NCBI GenBank assembly: GCA_024628785.1
Contig: CP102405.1
Span: forward strand, 434,001 to 498,000
DNA from: Fusobacteria bacterium ZRK30
GTDB taxonomy: Bacteria; Fusobacteriota; Fusobacteriia; Fusobacteriales; Fusobacteriaceae
Reading direction: 5' to 3'
Length of the DNA: 64,000 bases
In this document: positions 63,529-64,000 of the stretch, in pieces
How the letters are laid out: the number at the start of each line of letters is the position of its first letter
How positions within the stretch are numbered: the first letter of the stretch is position 1
Notes under the pieces: model-generated
Told to the model about the DNA's origin: nothing
Database searches by the model: none
What the model saw: the letters and a program-made list of their open reading frames with translations, nothing else
Made by a program: the position numbers and the translations under genes

Positions 63529-64000
63529 GGTTAAGAAATTAAGGGCGCACGGAGAATGCCTTGGTAATAAGAGCCGATGAAGGACGTGATAAGCTGCGAT
63601 AAGCTAAGACAAGCTGCAATTGAGCGTAATAGTCTTAGATTTCCGAATGGGTAAACCTACTAGTTTGAAGAACTAGTGTGGAAACGGGAACCGGATGAAC
63701 TGAAACATCTAAGTAATCCGAGGAAGAGAAAGTAAAAACGATTCCCTAAGTAGCGGCGAGCGAACGGGGAAGAGCCCAAACCGAACAAGTGTGATAGCAT
63801 GCAGGCGTTGCTTGTTGGGGGTAGTGGGATACAGAGTAGCAGATCTGCAAAGTCTGCGCTTGACTAACAAAGGTACTAGAATGAACTGGAAAGTTCAACC
63901 GTAGAAGGTGATAGTCCTGTATAGGGAACTTATGTTAGCAAGTCACTGTAATCCCAAGTAGCACGGGACACGAGAAACCCTGTGTGAATCAGCGAGGACC
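63529..64000 (+). rRNA. rrl: 23S ribosomal RNA (5' part, cut by window edge)
   Basis: The first ~470 bases of 23S. It differs from the complete copy at GTAATAAGAG (63574 region) and at 63835-63856, where it matches the minus-strand copy instead. Confidence 0.97.

Overview
The window is an AT-rich bacterial chromosome segment that holds the replication origin region. It most likely comes from a marine member of the Fusobacteriota (Psychrilyobacter, Propionigenium or Ilyobacter type). The phylum call rests on protein flavour, low GC, and a diderm gene set (LPS heptosyltransferase, SLH/coiled-coil envelope protein) mixed with Firmicutes-like gene neighbourhoods (mfd-prsA-mazG-rqcP, ispE-spoVG). 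The genus is a guess. Genes left of about 47 kb run mainly leftward and genes right of it run rightward, as expected around a bidirectional origin near 46.7-47.5 kb.

Layout. 1-4.3 kb: an rRNA operon on the minus strand (23S cut by the window edge, ITS, 16S, leader, promoter). 4.5-15.8 kb: a long leftward housekeeping cluster (mutS2, ispD, a nitrilase-family amidase, an unknown membrane-anchored protein, cysS, mini-RNase III, mreB, holB, an LtaS-like sulfatase). 15.8-20.5 kb: rpmB, two tandem DUF2721 proteins, a GT9 heptosyltransferase, and an NhaC-family transporter under a lysine riboswitch. 20.5-24.6 kb: a sulfur/persulfide module (YeeE/YedE transporter, CoA-disulfide reductase-rhodanese, and a divergent rhodanese-CsoR/CstR fusion regulator with matching operators). 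24.6-33.8 kb: an M23 peptidase, a Spy-like protein, a GltD-Hdr fusion oxidoreductase with a DMT transporter and a MerR regulator, pgi, an SLH protein and a patatin. 34-38 kb: a LysR regulator, a truncated YeiH remnant, and proBA. 38-44.4 kb: spoVG, ispE, rqcP, mazG, prsA and mfd. 44.4-47.5 kb: a plasmid-type replication initiator gene flanked by iteron clusters. 47.5-54.3 kb: rpmH-rnpA-yidD-yidC-jag-mnmE-mnmG, then a fluoride-riboswitch-controlled cation/proton antiporter. 54.4-64 kb: a complete 16S-23S-5S operon with twelve tRNAs, an intergenic stretch, and the start of a second tandem rRNA operon.

The most unusual feature is the origin. Opposite rpmH, where dnaA normally sits, there is a 623-residue protein that looks like a plasmid Rep initiator. 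At least fifteen copies of a 22-bp iteron (ATGTATAY, three variable bases, CAAWAATAAAR) are spread over 39.2-52.9 kb. Three of them in the rep-rpmH gap are spaced exactly 104 bp apart. Some iterons lie inside mfd or directly before the mfd and mnmG start codons, where they read as a false N-terminal MYTNKNK. No dnaA, dnaN, recF or gyrB is present in the window. This suggests a chromosome origin run, or co-run, by a Rep/iteron system.

Other points of note are the two riboswitches that assign substrates to transporters, the fused persulfide sensor-regulator, heterogeneity between rRNA copies (including a one-base deletion in one 16S), and inverted rRNA copies that flank the origin.
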